Counted from the first letter of the stretch, positions 29,539-37,421 are shown. The stretch is 64,000 nucleotides of DNA from Lysinibacillus agricola (GCF_016638705.1 NZ_CP067341.1:3909501-3973500), one strand, 5' to 3'. Translations and numbers: made by a program. The notes: a model not told the origin generated them from the letters alone.

Positions 29539-29639
29539 GATTAGCGTCACAGATGAGACCCTGGAGCGAGTGAAGCGGGGAGGGGAACGAAGGCTAAAAG
29601 CATCACGTCCTGTGATAACGCCTTCGTGACCAACATCCT

Positions 29640-29870
29640 GTTGCTGCCGCTACGTTGCACTACGCTTTCGCACAGAACACATTTGTTGCCCCGACGCCCC
29701 CAGGAAGCTCTGCTCTGCGCGAAAGCGTAGCGACAGCAACAATGTTTTATCTGTGCGAAAGCGTAGCGACAGCAACAACAAATGTTTTCTGTAGCGAAAG
29801 CAAAGCGGCAGCTACAATTGTTTTATCTGTGCGAAAGCGAAGCGTCAGCAACAAAGCGCCCAGTCGGAAC
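29640..29870 (-). repeat. Cluster of family R (35-bp) repeat units
   Basis: At least four degenerate copies of a unit containing GCGAAAGCGTAGCGACAGC with ACAATGTTTTATCTGT spacers lie head to tail inside MITE copy 2. The same unit is tandem at 54181-54275 and single at 7581-7615 and 59548-59590. No protein is encoded. Confidence 0.75.
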
Positions 29871-29936
29871 GGAAATCAACCACACGTTATGGTGATGAGC
29901 CAAAACTAAGCAATACTATTCTTCTTTCTGATAACA

Positions 29937-29996
29937 AAATCCGCTATACTTTTTATGGGTAAGTTTCTCCCAACAGAAGTCTATGCGGATTTTTTA
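29937..29996. terminator. Terminator between the MITE and the NAD-binding protein gene
   Basis: AAAATCCGC ... GCGGATTTTTT pairs over 9-10 bp with a long loop and T/A tails on both sides. It sits 20 bp past the minus-strand stop at 30016. Confidence 0.65.
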
Positions 29997-30015
29997 TTGG
30001 CTTTTAAAAGTGCTC

Positions 30016-30957
30016 CTATTTTAGTGCTCTCTTGTTCATCCATAAAATCGTTTCTTCTAGTCCTACTCTATATGAAGTACGTGGTAAAGCTCCTATTTCC
30101 TTTTCGTATTTTTCCCCACTTAAAATGACCGGTTCTTCTGTTAAATACAATATTTCAACCACTTCTCTCATAGAAGGAGAAAATATTCCAATCATTTGTA
30201 CCATCCCTTTAGAGACTGTACGAATACCTTTTTTGTAGTCTGTAATTTCGCGCAAAATTTTTATTAGTTGCTCCCCTGCAATTGGATGAACGGCTGGCAC
30301 GTTCCAATTCTGATTATAAGTGTCATCTCGTAAAGCAAGCTCAACCATAGCCTTTGCAGCATCTACAGTATAAAGGAATTCCCTTTCCACCTGCATATTT
30401 CCTACAAAATTAGCTTTTTTACCTTGTGTAACATTTTTTAATGTTTCATAGAGTATTGTATTCTCTGCATTTGGTCCATACAAATCAGGGAAATGAACGA
30501 TTAACGAGGGTACATTACTGTCTTTTAATTTATTTTCCATCGTTAAACGAATTTTCCCTTTTTTCGTTTGTGGTTCCTTTCTAGCCTGCTCTATTACAGG
30601 GTTTGTTGATTGTCTTCCATATGCATAAATATTATCTACAAGTGCAATTTTCGCTCCTTGCCTTTCGGCTATGTTAATCACCATATCTAAGCATCGAATA
30701 TGCAGCTTTTCCCAATTCTCATACGGAAAACTAATAGCATGAAAAATAACATCCACACCATTTGAAGCTCTCATCATTTCCTGTTCATTAAAGGCATCAC
30801 CCGAAATGATTTCGACATTTTTATGATGCTGAAAAAGTGCATCTAATTTTTCTTTATTTCTAGCAAATGCCTTCACCTGTATATTTCGTCCAACTAATTC
30901 ATTAACAAGAGCATAGCCCATACCACCAGATGCCCCAATAACTAATGCTGTTTTCAA
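30016..30957 (-). CDS. NAD(P)-binding epimerase/dehydratase-like protein (atypical SDR)
   Basis: This is a cytoplasmic Rossmann-fold protein of the extended/atypical short-chain dehydrogenase group. Seen: GASGGMGYALVNEL at residues 8-21 (dinucleotide-binding Gly motif), VDVIFHAISFPYENW, DNIYAYGRQ (in place of a strict YxxxK), and HFPDLYGPNAENT. Length is 313 residues. TTG start with AAGGGGG upstream. Its promoter region contains a 15-bp palindrome (30976-30990) identical to one before the upstream TetR gene, so it is very likely repressed by that regulator. The substrate is unknown; TetR-SDR pairs often deal with reactive or foreign compounds. Confidence 0.8.
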   Translation of the reverse strand: MKTALVIGASGGMGYALVNELVGRNIQVKAFARNKEKLDALFQHHKNVEIISGDAFNEQEMMRASNGVDVIFHAISFPYENWEKLHIRCLDMVINIAERQGAKIALVDNIYAYGRQSTNPVIEQARKEPQTKKGKIRLTMENKLKDSNVPSLIVHFPDLYGPNAENTILYETLKNVTQGKKANFVGNMQVEREFLYTVDAAKAMVELALRDDTYNQNWNVPAVHPIAGEQLIKILREITDYKKGIRTVSKGMVQMIGIFSPSMREVVEILYLTEEPVILSGEKYEKEIGALPRTSYRVGLEETILWMNKRALK

Positions 30958-30975
30958 ACTCTATTCCCCCTTTTA

Positions 30976-30990
30976 TTAACCACTGGTCAA
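30976..30990. promoter_or_regulatory. TetR-type operator upstream of the SDR gene
   Basis: TTAACCACTGGTCAA (TTRACCA-N-TGGTYAA) is a near-perfect palindrome. The same 15 bp in reverse orientation lies before the TetR gene at 31622-31636, which identifies it as the likely operator of that regulator. Confidence 0.75.
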
Positions 30991-31006
30991 ATAACTATTA
31001 AAAGCT

Positions 31007-31030
31007 AGCTCTAGATTTTTTTCTAGAGCT
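31007..31030. terminator. Hairpin downstream of the TetR gene
   Basis: AGCTCTAGA and TCTAGAGCT form a 9-bp stem with a T-only loop, 8 bp after the tetR-type stop. There is little U-tract on the minus strand, so termination may be partial. Confidence 0.45.
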
Positions 31031-31037
31031 ACTCTCT

Positions 31038-31607
31038 TTATATTAAAGCTTTGACAAGAAATTTTGCATGTACATCTACCGCTTCTTTTACTTCCTCATA
31101 ATTTTTTACATAATGTCGATAATGTGCAACAAATCCATGAAGAGCAATAAATGTAGAATGTATATCTGAAAGCAACAGTTCAGTCTTTGATAAGAACTGT
31201 ACAGATTGAGCAAATTTTTGATAACTAAGGTTCGCTGCCTCTTGTGAAAGTCCATCAACTTCACTATCTCTCATCATAAACATTAATTCATATTGGCTTT
31301 GATTATTTAAACCAAACGCCATATAGCCCACAAAAACGTTTAGCAATTTAGTGTTATTATCCCCAGGGCCATTCACTGTTTCATCTAAAGTATTATTTAA
31401 TTCAGAAAAATAATCACCTAAAATTGCGTAAAAAATTTCTGCTTTATTTTTAAAATGATAGTAAATTGCCCCATGACTACAGCCAACCTCTTTAGCAATA
31501 CTTCGCATCGATACTTGATGAAAATCCTTCGTGATAAATTGCTTATGTGCTTCATTTATAATCATTTCTTTCGTCAAATCTTTTGTTGACGGCTTACGTG
31601 GTGACAT
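31038..31607 (-). CDS. TetR-family transcriptional regulator
   Basis: This is a DNA-binding repressor. Seen: an N-terminal helix-turn-helix domain (ITKDFHQVSMRSIAKEVGCSHGAIYYHFKNKAEIFYAIL, residues about 24-60), then an all-helical ligand domain. The ATG at 31605-31607 follows AAGGAGGG with 4-base spacing; a longer reading would put 21 extra residues across the operator. Length is 189 residues. A 15-bp palindrome lies 14 bp upstream of the start and is repeated before the downstream SDR gene, suggesting autoregulation and control of the neighbour. Ligand unknown. Confidence 0.92.
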   Translation of the reverse strand: MSPRKPSTKDLTKEMIINEAHKQFITKDFHQVSMRSIAKEVGCSHGAIYYHFKNKAEIFYAILGDYFSELNNTLDETVNGPGDNNTKLLNVFVGYMAFGLNNQSQYELMFMMRDSEVDGLSQEAANLSYQKFAQSVQFLSKTELLLSDIHSTFIALHGFVAHYRHYVKNYEEVKEAVDVHAKFLVKALI

Positions 31608-31621
31608 ATTACCCTCCTTAT

Positions 31622-31636
31622 TTGACCAGTGGTTAA
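31622..31636. promoter_or_regulatory. TetR-type operator upstream of its own gene
   Basis: TTGACCAGTGGTTAA is the reverse complement of the site at 30976-30990. Its position just upstream of the ribosome site suits autorepression. Confidence 0.75.
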
Positions 31637-31710
31637 TAAATAGTATATTTAAATTTTCACTATTTGGCAATAGTTACACAAGCATGGATCAAAAAATAAT
31701 GTATGACTAA

Positions 31711-31750
31711 AAAAACGAACCCCTACTGCTTGAGTGGGAGATTCGTTTTT
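31711..31750. terminator. Terminator after the YqeY-like gene
   Basis: AAAAACGAA and TTCGTTTTT flank an inner CCCCTACT ... AGTGGGAG stem, giving a strong bidirectional hairpin 8 bp after the minus-strand stop at 31758. Confidence 0.85.
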
Positions 31751-31757
31751 AATGATA

Positions 31758-32183
31758 TTAAATAAGACCCTTCACAATTTTTGAAATGACAGCACCATCT
31801 GCTTGGCCAGTTAACAGAGGTTTTGCAATTTTCATCGCTTCACCCATGTTCATCCCTTTTACAACGCCAGCTGTCACTAATTTTTCTGCAATTTCTTCTT
31901 CAGTTAATTGCTTCGGTAAAAAAGATTTTAATAGGACTAATTTTGCTTCCTCTTTTTCAATTAAATCATCTCGCCCTGCATTTTGAGCACCGTCTAAAGC
32001 CTGATTTGTTTGCTTTACCTCACGATTAACGATAGCAATCTCTTCTTCAGACGATAATGCCTCTCCCTTTTCCTTCTCAGCTAAATCTAGGGCAGATTTC
32101 AAAAGCGATAGTACGCCTTTTGCTAATACATCCTTTTCTTTCATTGCCTTTTTTAATTGTTCAAATACCTCTATTTTTAACAA
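31758..32183 (-). CDS. yqeY: GatB/YqeY domain protein
   Basis: This small cytoplasmic protein has the YqeY fold related to the tail domain of the amidotransferase subunit GatB; a role in tRNA-dependent amidation has been proposed but not proven. Seen: MKEKDVLAKGVLSLLKSAL near the N terminus, EEIAIVNREVKQ, KLVLLKSFLPKQLTEEEI and the closing GQADGAVISKIVKGLI. The start is a TTG (32181-32183) 8 bases after AGGAG; a GTG nine bases upstream overlaps the ribosome site. Length is 141 residues, near the usual 147. It stands alone between two terminators. Confidence 0.9.
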   Translation of the reverse strand: MLKIEVFEQLKKAMKEKDVLAKGVLSLLKSALDLAEKEKGEALSSEEEIAIVNREVKQTNQALDGAQNAGRDDLIEKEEAKLVLLKSFLPKQLTEEEIAEKLVTAGVVKGMNMGEAMKIAKPLLTGQADGAVISKIVKGLI

Positions 32184-32228
32184 TATTTTCACTCCTTATA
32201 GCCATTTATTTCAAATAAGATTATACCA

Positions 32229-32520
32229 TCAATTGCGCCTTAGGGTAATGCGTCCGGATTTTGAATTGTGCTTGCACCATTGACTCCTTCCAAAATCCGT
32301 GACAACCGCCAGAAGGTTTTATCTTCTTTCAGTTGGTGTTTGGCTGGAGTCTTCTCTGATTGACGCTCCGCTTTCGCCTATAAAACATTGCTGAATGAAG
32401 ATAAAAAAATACCGTAACCTCAAGGGATACGGTATTTTAATATCAATTATGTCTCGGCATAATTGATATTAACTTCTTTCAGCAGATGTCTTTTGTGCCG
32501 AAAGCGTAGCGACAGGTACA
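32229..32520. mobile_element. Degenerate family P fragments plus a family R unit
   Basis: AATTGCGCCTTAGGGTAAT followed by GCGTCCGGATTTTG (32231-32262) is a diverged left end of family P. The interior (CTTTCAGTTGGTGTTTGG) is recognisable but the right-end hairpin is lost. A second left-end palindrome, AATTATGTCTCGGCATAATT, lies at 32448-32467, followed by a family R piece (GCCGAAAGCGTAGCGACAG, 32496-32514). The stretch has no gene. Confidence 0.55.
32403..32440 (-). terminator. Terminator downstream of the coiled-coil gene
   Basis: Minus strand: AAAATACCGTA ... TACGGTATTTTTTT, an 11-bp stem with a seven-T tail, inside the repeat debris. Confidence 0.7.
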
Positions 32521-32718
32521 GGTGATCTTCTCATCTAATCTTCTCTCAACCGCTTCGATTTTCTCTTCTAATCTTCTTTCAACCGCTTCGATCTTCTCTT
32601 CTAATCTTCTTTCAACCGCTTCGATCTGTTTCTGAAGATCTAATTTCATGTCTTGCATTTGATTAGAAAGTTCCAAGATTGCTTGAAGGATGGTATGTTG
32701 ATTCACTTCTTGTTCCAT
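32479..32718 (-). CDS. Small coiled-coil repeat protein, C terminus formed by repeat DNA
   Basis: I do not recognise a family. Seen: 79 residues from the ATG at 32716-32718 (AGGAGG nine bases upstream), a helical N terminus (NQHTILQAILELSNQMQDMK), then three tandem copies of the 11-residue unit IEAVERRLEEK encoded by 33-bp DNA repeats (32537-32628). The heptad-like pattern predicts a coiled coil. The last 13 residues (TCTCRYAFGTKDIC) are translated from a family R repeat, so the original C terminus has been lost to insertion. Repeat number may vary by slippage. Confidence 0.5.
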   Translation of the reverse strand: MEQEVNQHTILQAILELSNQMQDMKLDLQKQIEAVERRLEEKIEAVERRLEEKIEAVERRLDEKITCTCRYAFGTKDIC

Positions 32719-32862
32719 TATCGTCTTCCTCCTCTCTTTTATATAAATTGCACTATCTATTAATTTCACAACATTAATCACATTGACATAAATAAAACAG
32801 GTAGAGTTACATAAGCAACTCTACCTGTCATTCTATCTATGATTTATTTCAAAGTCAAAATA

Positions 32863-33069
32863 TTAATAGATGGAATTTGTCAAGTATTCATCCGTTAATT
32901 TTACTTCATATAATCGCATGGCATTTAACTTTTCTTTATATGTATCAATATAAATAAGCCTTTTACAAACTTCTATTGCACATAGTATTTTTACTAGTTG
33001 TCCAACTATGGAAATAATGCTAACTGCAATTGCAATTGTCAGAAATATTACTCTCTGCCATTTACCCAA
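32863..33069 (-). CDS. Hypothetical small membrane protein
   Basis: No family recognised. Seen: up to 68 residues with one long hydrophobic stretch (VIFLTIAIAVSIISIVGQLVKILCAI) and a polar C terminus. The start is a TTG inside the end of the upstream channel gene (22-bp overlap), and no clear ribosome site precedes it. It may be coupled to the channel gene or may not be translated. Confidence 0.35.
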   Translation of the reverse strand: MGKWQRVIFLTIAIAVSIISIVGQLVKILCAIEVCKRLIYIDTYKEKLNAMRLYEVKLTDEYLTNSIY

Positions 33070-33806
33070 TAGACAAAACCAATAACGGCTCCCCCAATAA
33101 TATTACCTAGCGTTACGGGTAATAAATTTGAAATGGCTCCAGCAAACGATACGAGTTCACCATGAGGTAATAAGAGCGCAAGGGAAAACAATGTCATATT
33201 TGCTATACAATGCTCAAATCCAATTGTAACAAAAGGGAAAATACAGCAGAAAATCATCACTAATTTCCCAGTCTCAGTTTTTAATTTATAGGTACACCAT
33301 ACGGCCAAGCATACAAGCAAATTACATAAAATACCTCGACATAAAAGTTCAACGAAGCTACCACTCATCTTAGCTGTTGCCAGTTTTTCAATGTAAGCTG
33401 CTATGTCTCCACCTGCTAGCCCCGAGTAAAAAAATAATGCGGCTGCTAAAAGAGAACCAAAGAAGTTTCCTATGTAACTAAACGTCCAAATGCCCAACAT
33501 CTCTAATGGTGATGATTTTTTTGATAGTGTACTAACCGTCAATACTAGATTATCACCGGTAAATAAATTGGCACCAGCCATCATGACCATACTAAGTGCC
33601 ACACCAAATGCTAGTCCTTGTACGATCTTCATACTCGGTACCCCAGTTGGACTTAATAAGCCGCCAATAGTAGTGATGAGCAAAATTCCAAATCCGATAA
33701 AAAGTCCTCCAAAAATAGCTAACAATAAATAATTAGCAGGCTTTTGCTTCATCATGTTGATTTTTGTCTCAGCTGTTGTACAAACAGCAGAAATTGTCTC
33801 TTTCAT
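33048..33806 (-). CDS. Formate/nitrite transporter (FNT) family channel
   Basis: This is a pentameric inner-membrane channel of the FNT family, which carries formate, nitrite or hydrosulfide. Seen: six hydrophobic segments; the first half has FGGLFIGFGILL and GANLFTGDNLVLT (the omega-loop region), the second half FVTIGFEHCIANMTLFSLAL with the central His, and a late NLLPVTLGNIIGGAVIG. ATG at 33804-33806 is preceded by GGGAG; a longer frame adds only five residues. Length is 252 residues. The specific anion is not certain. No formate lyase or nitrite reductase gene is nearby. Confidence 0.9.
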   Translation of the reverse strand: MKETISAVCTTAETKINMMKQKPANYLLLAIFGGLFIGFGILLITTIGGLLSPTGVPSMKIVQGLAFGVALSMVMMAGANLFTGDNLVLTVSTLSKKSSPLEMLGIWTFSYIGNFFGSLLAAALFFYSGLAGGDIAAYIEKLATAKMSGSFVELLCRGILCNLLVCLAVWCTYKLKTETGKLVMIFCCIFPFVTIGFEHCIANMTLFSLALLLPHGELVSFAGAISNLLPVTLGNIIGGAVIGFVYWVNGRE

Positions 33807-33845
33807 TCTTTCATCTCCCAAACAACATCAAACTAATTTAATAAC

Positions 33846-33926
33846 TCATTTATAACGCTGATCCCAAGTAGTCACCCAATTTCCACTCTAATTAACTTAT
33901 AAACAAGGCTTACATTTTAACAAATA
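33846..33926. mobile_element. Truncated MITE family M fragment
   Basis: ACGCTGATCCCAAGTAGTCACC, CCACTCTAATTAACTTATA and CATTTTAACAAAT match the right half of copies 1 and 3 (shown as separate short matches). The left end and right terminal repeat are missing. The rest of 33807-34059 is AT-rich with no gene seen. Confidence 0.5.
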
Positions 33927-34059
33927 TTATTCTAAAATATCGTTAATTAGCAAATTTAAAGTAAATTTCACCAAATAAACATATATTCATGTATTTTAAA
34001 GATTACTTTTGTTTTTCTTTAAATTTATTAGGGTTAAAAATGGGGTAGTTGAGAAGACG

Positions 34060-34270
34060 TTGATTTCTGCTACGTACTACTCGCTAACAAGTGGCAATAC
34101 AGGGATTGCCCTAGTAGCAATTGCAGCTTTCGAATTTGCATGCGGGAGGTGTCAGTGAAAAGCGTACAAAGGTTGTTAAGGCATATGGAACGGAGGTTGT
34201 ACCTTTTTCAGATGTCCCAGAAATGGTAGCTGCCTTTGAGGAAATCGAGGGTGACTTTGTTAAAACGAAT
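34060..34270 (+). pseudogene. Fragment of a cysteine synthase-family PLP enzyme
   Basis: The plus strand encodes SGNTGIALVAIAAFE, then, after a frame change near 34130, VSEKRTKVVKAYGTEVVPFSDVPEM and AFEEIEGDFVKTNQ. SGNTGI is the substrate-binding loop of O-acetylserine sulfhydrylase-type enzymes, and the second part is the following helix and strand. The N-terminal PLP lysine and all residues after NQ are missing. The fragment ends exactly where a family P element begins (34271). It is a dead gene. Confidence 0.8.
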
Positions 34271-34465
34271 CAATTATGCCTCGGCATAATTGCGTCCAGA
34301 GGCTTTAGGCCAATAGATGTTTTTTGTGCGAAAGCGCAGATAAATTGCCACAGGACGTGGCGTTCTTAGACTGAGTTCCTCTATTTCAGCGGATGTTTGG
34401 ACACCCGCTGAAAAGTGACTTAAAATCGCATTTATCTCACCACCTTTAGAGGTGGGAGACTTCTG
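34271..34465 (+). mobile_element. Family P palindromic element, copy truncating a cysteine synthase fragment
   Basis: Left palindrome AATTATGCCTCGGCATAATT (34272-34291), then GCGTCC, a family R fragment (GTGCGAAAGCGCAGATAAA), the block GCCACAGGACGTGGCGTTC, TTTCAGCGGATGTTTGGACA and a right hairpin CCACCTTTAGAGGTGGGAGA (from 34440). Its right 115 bp matches 17142-17264 with few changes. Confidence 0.7.
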
Positions 34466-34512
34466 TACCTGCTTTGCTTTCGCGAATTTAGAAGTGAGAG
34501 TTTTACTTTCGG

Positions 34513-34926
34513 TTAATGCGGAATAAACAACATCATTCCTGGAGCATCGGGATCACGTTCTGTAAATCCAAGTTTTTGATAAAAATGCTGCTTGCCCTTT
34601 GCACATGAAAGCTGAATCCATTTGATATTTTCTTTTTGACAATGCTCTAACAAGACCTCCATAACCATTGTGCCAACCCCTTGTCGTTGATAAGTAGGGT
34701 GCACCATCACATCACAAATAAAAGTTTGATAAATGCCATCTGAAATAATTCTCCCATAGCCAATTAATGTCATATCATCATAAATAGAAGCACTATACCA
34801 ACTGTTAGAAATTGCTTGATATAGTTGATCATACGTATAAAGCCCTTTCGCATTCCAGCCTGTTGTTTGATGTAAAGCTTTATATGCCTCAATCGATGGG
34901 TTTGATTCTCTAATTACGTAAGCCAT
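34513..34926 (-). CDS. GNAT-family N-acetyltransferase
   Basis: This is a cytoplasmic acetyl-CoA-dependent acetyltransferase, substrate unknown. Seen: the GNAT core with ICDVMVHPTYQRQGVGTMVM (acetyl-CoA pyrophosphate loop QRQGVG, about residues 83-88) and HFYQKLGFTERD. ATG at 34924-34926 after AAGGGGG; a longer frame adds six residues without a ribosome site. Length is 137 residues. It lies alone between repeat debris and a VOC-family gene. Confidence 0.88.
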   Translation of the reverse strand: MAYVIRESNPSIEAYKALHQTTGWNAKGLYTYDQLYQAISNSWYSASIYDDMTLIGYGRIISDGIYQTFICDVMVHPTYQRQGVGTMVMEVLLEHCQKENIKWIQLSCAKGKQHFYQKLGFTERDPDAPGMMLFIPH

Positions 34927-35031
34927 AAATATCCCCCTTATCATTTATGAATAAATATACAACATTTAGTTTATTTATTCAAACATAACTATAAGGAGAT
35001 TTTATGATTTAATAGACTAACACTAACTTTT

Positions 35032-35715
35032 TTATAGTTGCGAAATGGTAAAATCACCATTCTCGGTCATACATAGTTGCAAGTTTTTATTGATCTCCAT
35101 CTTAATAGGACTAACAATTGCTTTTTTATTAGAAAAATACCAAACACGTTCACTTGGTCCTAAAAGCAAATTTGCACCATCCTCATAATTCCCCATAAAC
35201 GTGAGAGCATCTGAACAAATTTCGTTATTATTCATTGGAGTTATACCATATTCTCTTAAACTATTGGCTACTGAATAAATAGCATCCGTCGTTAAATTCA
35301 TTTCACCAATATTTAGTACATGCTTGGCTGAAAAAGACTCGGCATCCTGTTTTTGATTTACTTCCTGTCTTGAAATGAGCTCAATAATATTTCCTTCTGG
35401 ATCATAAAAATAACATGAATGAGCCTTTAATGTATCAAAATATACTTCATCCTGACCCTCCGAAAATAATAATTCCGCATGTTTTTTTCCCCAGCTTTTC
35501 GCTTGTTGAAATAAATTACATGGAATATTTAATGCAAAATGATATTGTTTTTTAACAGAAGAGGGTATTTTTTTAAAAGTGATAATACTTTCACCAGCTG
35601 CCATCTCAAAAAAATTATCGGAATTCTTTATTAATACAAATCCTAAATGATCGCAGTAAAATTCCTTCATTTTATGTACATCATACGCGTATAGTTTCAC
35701 CTTTGTAATCTTCAT
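35032..35715 (-). CDS. Glyoxalase/bleomycin-resistance (VOC) superfamily protein
   Basis: This is a cytoplasmic VOC-fold protein. Seen: an N-terminal module with VKLYAYDVHKMKEFYCDHLGFVL and YFYDPEGNIIELISRQ (the Glu is the usual metal ligand), and a second, more diverged half (about 140-227) that may form the paired module. ATG at 35713-35715 after AAAGGAGA. Length is 227 residues. The N-terminal His of many VOC metal sites is not clear. Function (lyase, dioxygenase or drug binding) cannot be fixed. Confidence 0.8.
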   Translation of the reverse strand: MKITKVKLYAYDVHKMKEFYCDHLGFVLIKNSDNFFEMAAGESIITFKKIPSSVKKQYHFALNIPCNLFQQAKSWGKKHAELLFSEGQDEVYFDTLKAHSCYFYDPEGNIIELISRQEVNQKQDAESFSAKHVLNIGEMNLTTDAIYSVANSLREYGITPMNNNEICSDALTFMGNYEDGANLLLGPSERVWYFSNKKAIVSPIKMEINKNLQLCMTENGDFTISQL

Positions 35716-35830
35716 CGTATAGCATCTCCTTTGCAATTTATAGTATTTACTATATTAACTAAAGTAAATGAATACCTCATGCAAAAGAATGAAGAATACA
35801 GATTATGCATTTCAAAATGAAAAAATTACT

Positions 35831-36169
35831 TTATAGTTGTATACGATTGCCTCTACTATTTGGTTCTGAAATGACCAAAAACTCTACGTCTTCCTTTGAA
35901 TCATTTCGCATCTGATGTGGTTTATGGGGTGGCACTTCAATTCCTTCATTCTTCTGTAGGACGATACGTTTTCCATCAATTTCAATTGTTGCTGTTCCAG
36001 ATAGCACAAAGAAAAATTGTTATGCGTGATGATGATAATGATTTATCTCTGCTGTCTTAGCGAGCATACGCACATGAATGATACTGAGATCATTATTCTT
36101 AACTAAATGCCAACCATCACATTGATCTCCCCATAAATAATGATCTGCATACTGTTTGCTAATTTTCAA
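35831..36169 (-). pseudogene. Cupin-domain protein gene with an internal stop
   Basis: The frame encodes a 112-residue single-domain cupin: LAKTAEINHYHHHA, then a TAA codon (36022-36024), then QFFFVLSGTATIEIDG and GIEVPPHKPHQMRN. The first cupin motif has the metal-binding HYHHH, and the residue lost is normally Glu (HxHxxxxE), so GAA has changed to TAA. Both sides are otherwise intact, with a TTG start (36167-36169) behind AAAGGTGG. Recent inactivation, a sequencing error or readthrough are all possible. Confidence 0.8.
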
Positions 36170-36285
36170 AATTAATGTCCACCTTTCTTTATTTTGATTC
36201 TTATGGATATTTACCTAATATTTCTATAAAATATTAATAAGGAATATTAACTTTCAAAAATTTCACATAGTAAGGAGTGAGAACG

Positions 36286-36447
36286 TTGAATATCAAAAAA
36301 CAATTGCTGGGCACTGTACTCGGCTATATGCTAGCAATATTAATTGCATACATCTTTTTCGATTATTTTTCCTGGTCGTTTACTCTAGGTTCTTTAATAG
36401 GTATTTGTTTATTTGCTCTAATTTTAAAGTTCATGAGAAGGAGTTAA
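36286..36447 (+). CDS. Small membrane protein of 53 residues
   Basis: No family recognised. Seen: TTG start (36286-36288) with AAGGAG eight bases upstream, two hydrophobic helices (LLGTVLGYMLAILIAYIFF and FTLGSLIGICLFALIL) and a basic end (KFMRRS). The ribosome site and clean topology argue for a real gene. It lies between the cupin pseudogene and a YoaP-like gene, on the opposite strand. Confidence 0.55.
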   Translation: MNIKKQLLGTVLGYMLAILIAYIFFDYFSWSFTLGSLIGICLFALILKFMRRS

Positions 36448-36461
36448 ATTCCCTCCCCTAT

Positions 36462-37214
36462 TTATAATGAATTTAATAACTTTTCAAACTTGTTTGCACT
36501 CATAATTTCATGTGTAATGAACTGACCATTGTAAAATAGTCCAAAGGTAGTCCATACGATAGGTGCACTCTGCGCTTCATCTTTCGTCATTAGTTGATAT
36601 GCATGAAAAGGAATGCCCCTTTTCTCTGCTATATTTTTTAAATCATCTATAACACCTACTGCAAACGGGCATTGGGAAGTGAAGTATATCACAATGCCAT
36701 TGTTATTGGATAAAGAATTTTTCACCTGTAATTTAAATGAAGGATCCTCTGCACAATCATTAAATTTATAGACAATTAGCTCAAAATAAGGTGCTACTTG
36801 ATCTACAACTTTAAATCCTAAATGTTCAAAAAAACGCTTATCACTCAAAAATGGAAGCTTTTTCTTCCCTACTATATGTACAATGCCATCCATCCCTTGC
36901 GCTAGTGCATCTTCCTTACACTTTTCAAACAGTCTTCTAGCATGATTTTGATTTTTGTATTTACCTGAAACCCATAGGCAATTAATATACATATAATTTG
37001 GTGCATCAATAGGAACCCACGCTTTAGTTGCAGGTAAATATTCAATAAACACCTTTGCCCGATCATTTAAACGATAAAAAACTAACCCCTCATCCATGCG
37101 GTTAATTAGCCATTTTTTCTTTTCCTTTACAGCTTGCTCGTATTGCTTCGCACCAAGTGCACAACATATATGCTCCTGTTCAATATTGTTCCTAGTAATT
37201 TGAATATAATCCAC
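36462..37214 (-). CDS. YoaP-like protein: GNAT acetyltransferase plus YoaP C-terminal domain
   Basis: The size (250 residues) and layout match B. subtilis YoaP. Seen: a GNAT-like N-terminal half (YINCLWVSGKYKNQNHARRLFEKC, acetyl-CoA-binding region) and a C-terminal domain with a thioredoxin-like strand and a single Cys (VIYFTSQCPFAVGVIDDL) typical of the YoaP domain. GTG start at 37212-37214 chosen because GAGGTGG lies just upstream and an earlier GTG overlaps it. Function is not established. Confidence 0.8.
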   Translation of the reverse strand: MDYIQITRNNIEQEHICCALGAKQYEQAVKEKKKWLINRMDEGLVFYRLNDRAKVFIEYLPATKAWVPIDAPNYMYINCLWVSGKYKNQNHARRLFEKCKEDALAQGMDGIVHIVGKKKLPFLSDKRFFEHLGFKVVDQVAPYFELIVYKFNDCAEDPSFKLQVKNSLSNNNGIVIYFTSQCPFAVGVIDDLKNIAEKRGIPFHAYQLMTKDEAQSAPIVWTTFGLFYNGQFITHEIMSANKFEKLLNSL

Positions 37215-37247
37215 TTTACCATCCACCTCTTTATTTACCCAAATTAG

Positions 37248-37371
37248 GGCTCATTACCATAACGTGTGGTTGATTTCCGTTCCGACTGAGGGCGTCCAGC
37301 GTTCACTCCAATTAACTTATATACAAGGCATACGTCTTAACAAATGTCATCCACAACTTTTGGCGATGAGC
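37248..37371 (+). mobile_element. MITE family M, compact 124-bp copy
   Basis: GGCTCATTACCATAACGTG at the left and CCACAACTTTTGGCGATGAGC at the right (trimmed here) are inverted ends. Flanks CAAATTAG and AAAATTAG form an 8-bp near-perfect target duplication. This is the smallest complete copy, with no nested repeats, and defines the family limits. Confidence 0.8.
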
Positions 37372-37421
37372 TAAAATTAGCAACACTATTTACCTAATTT
37401 TACATTTGCATTTTTTCAAGA

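Larger units (their letters stand above)
29313..29901 (-). mobile_element. MITE family M, copy 2 (enlarged by nested repeats)
   Basis: The left end GGTTCATTACCAAAAGTTGTGG and right end CCACACGTTATGGTGATGAGCC (each given here as the terminal inverted repeat) are related to the ends of copy 1 in the opposite orientation. Flanks TAAACTAA and AAAACTAA form an 8-bp near-perfect target duplication. It contains a 126-bp nested element (29413-29538) and a run of 35-bp family R units (29640-29870). It lies immediately after the chemoreceptor gene. No transposase is encoded. Confidence 0.75.

Noticed and set aside
29640..29870. Possible CRISPR array
   Set aside because: Units are nearly contiguous and degenerate, without unique spacers of uniform length, and no cas genes are present.
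29655..29909. An 84-residue plus-strand frame
   Set aside because: It consists of repeated peptides (such as ESVATAT) from tandem family R units.
32537..32628. Short tandem repeats as a CRISPR or origin iteron array
   Set aside because: The 33-bp units are head-to-tail coding repeats in frame with a ribosome site and start; no spacers and no replication gene nearby.
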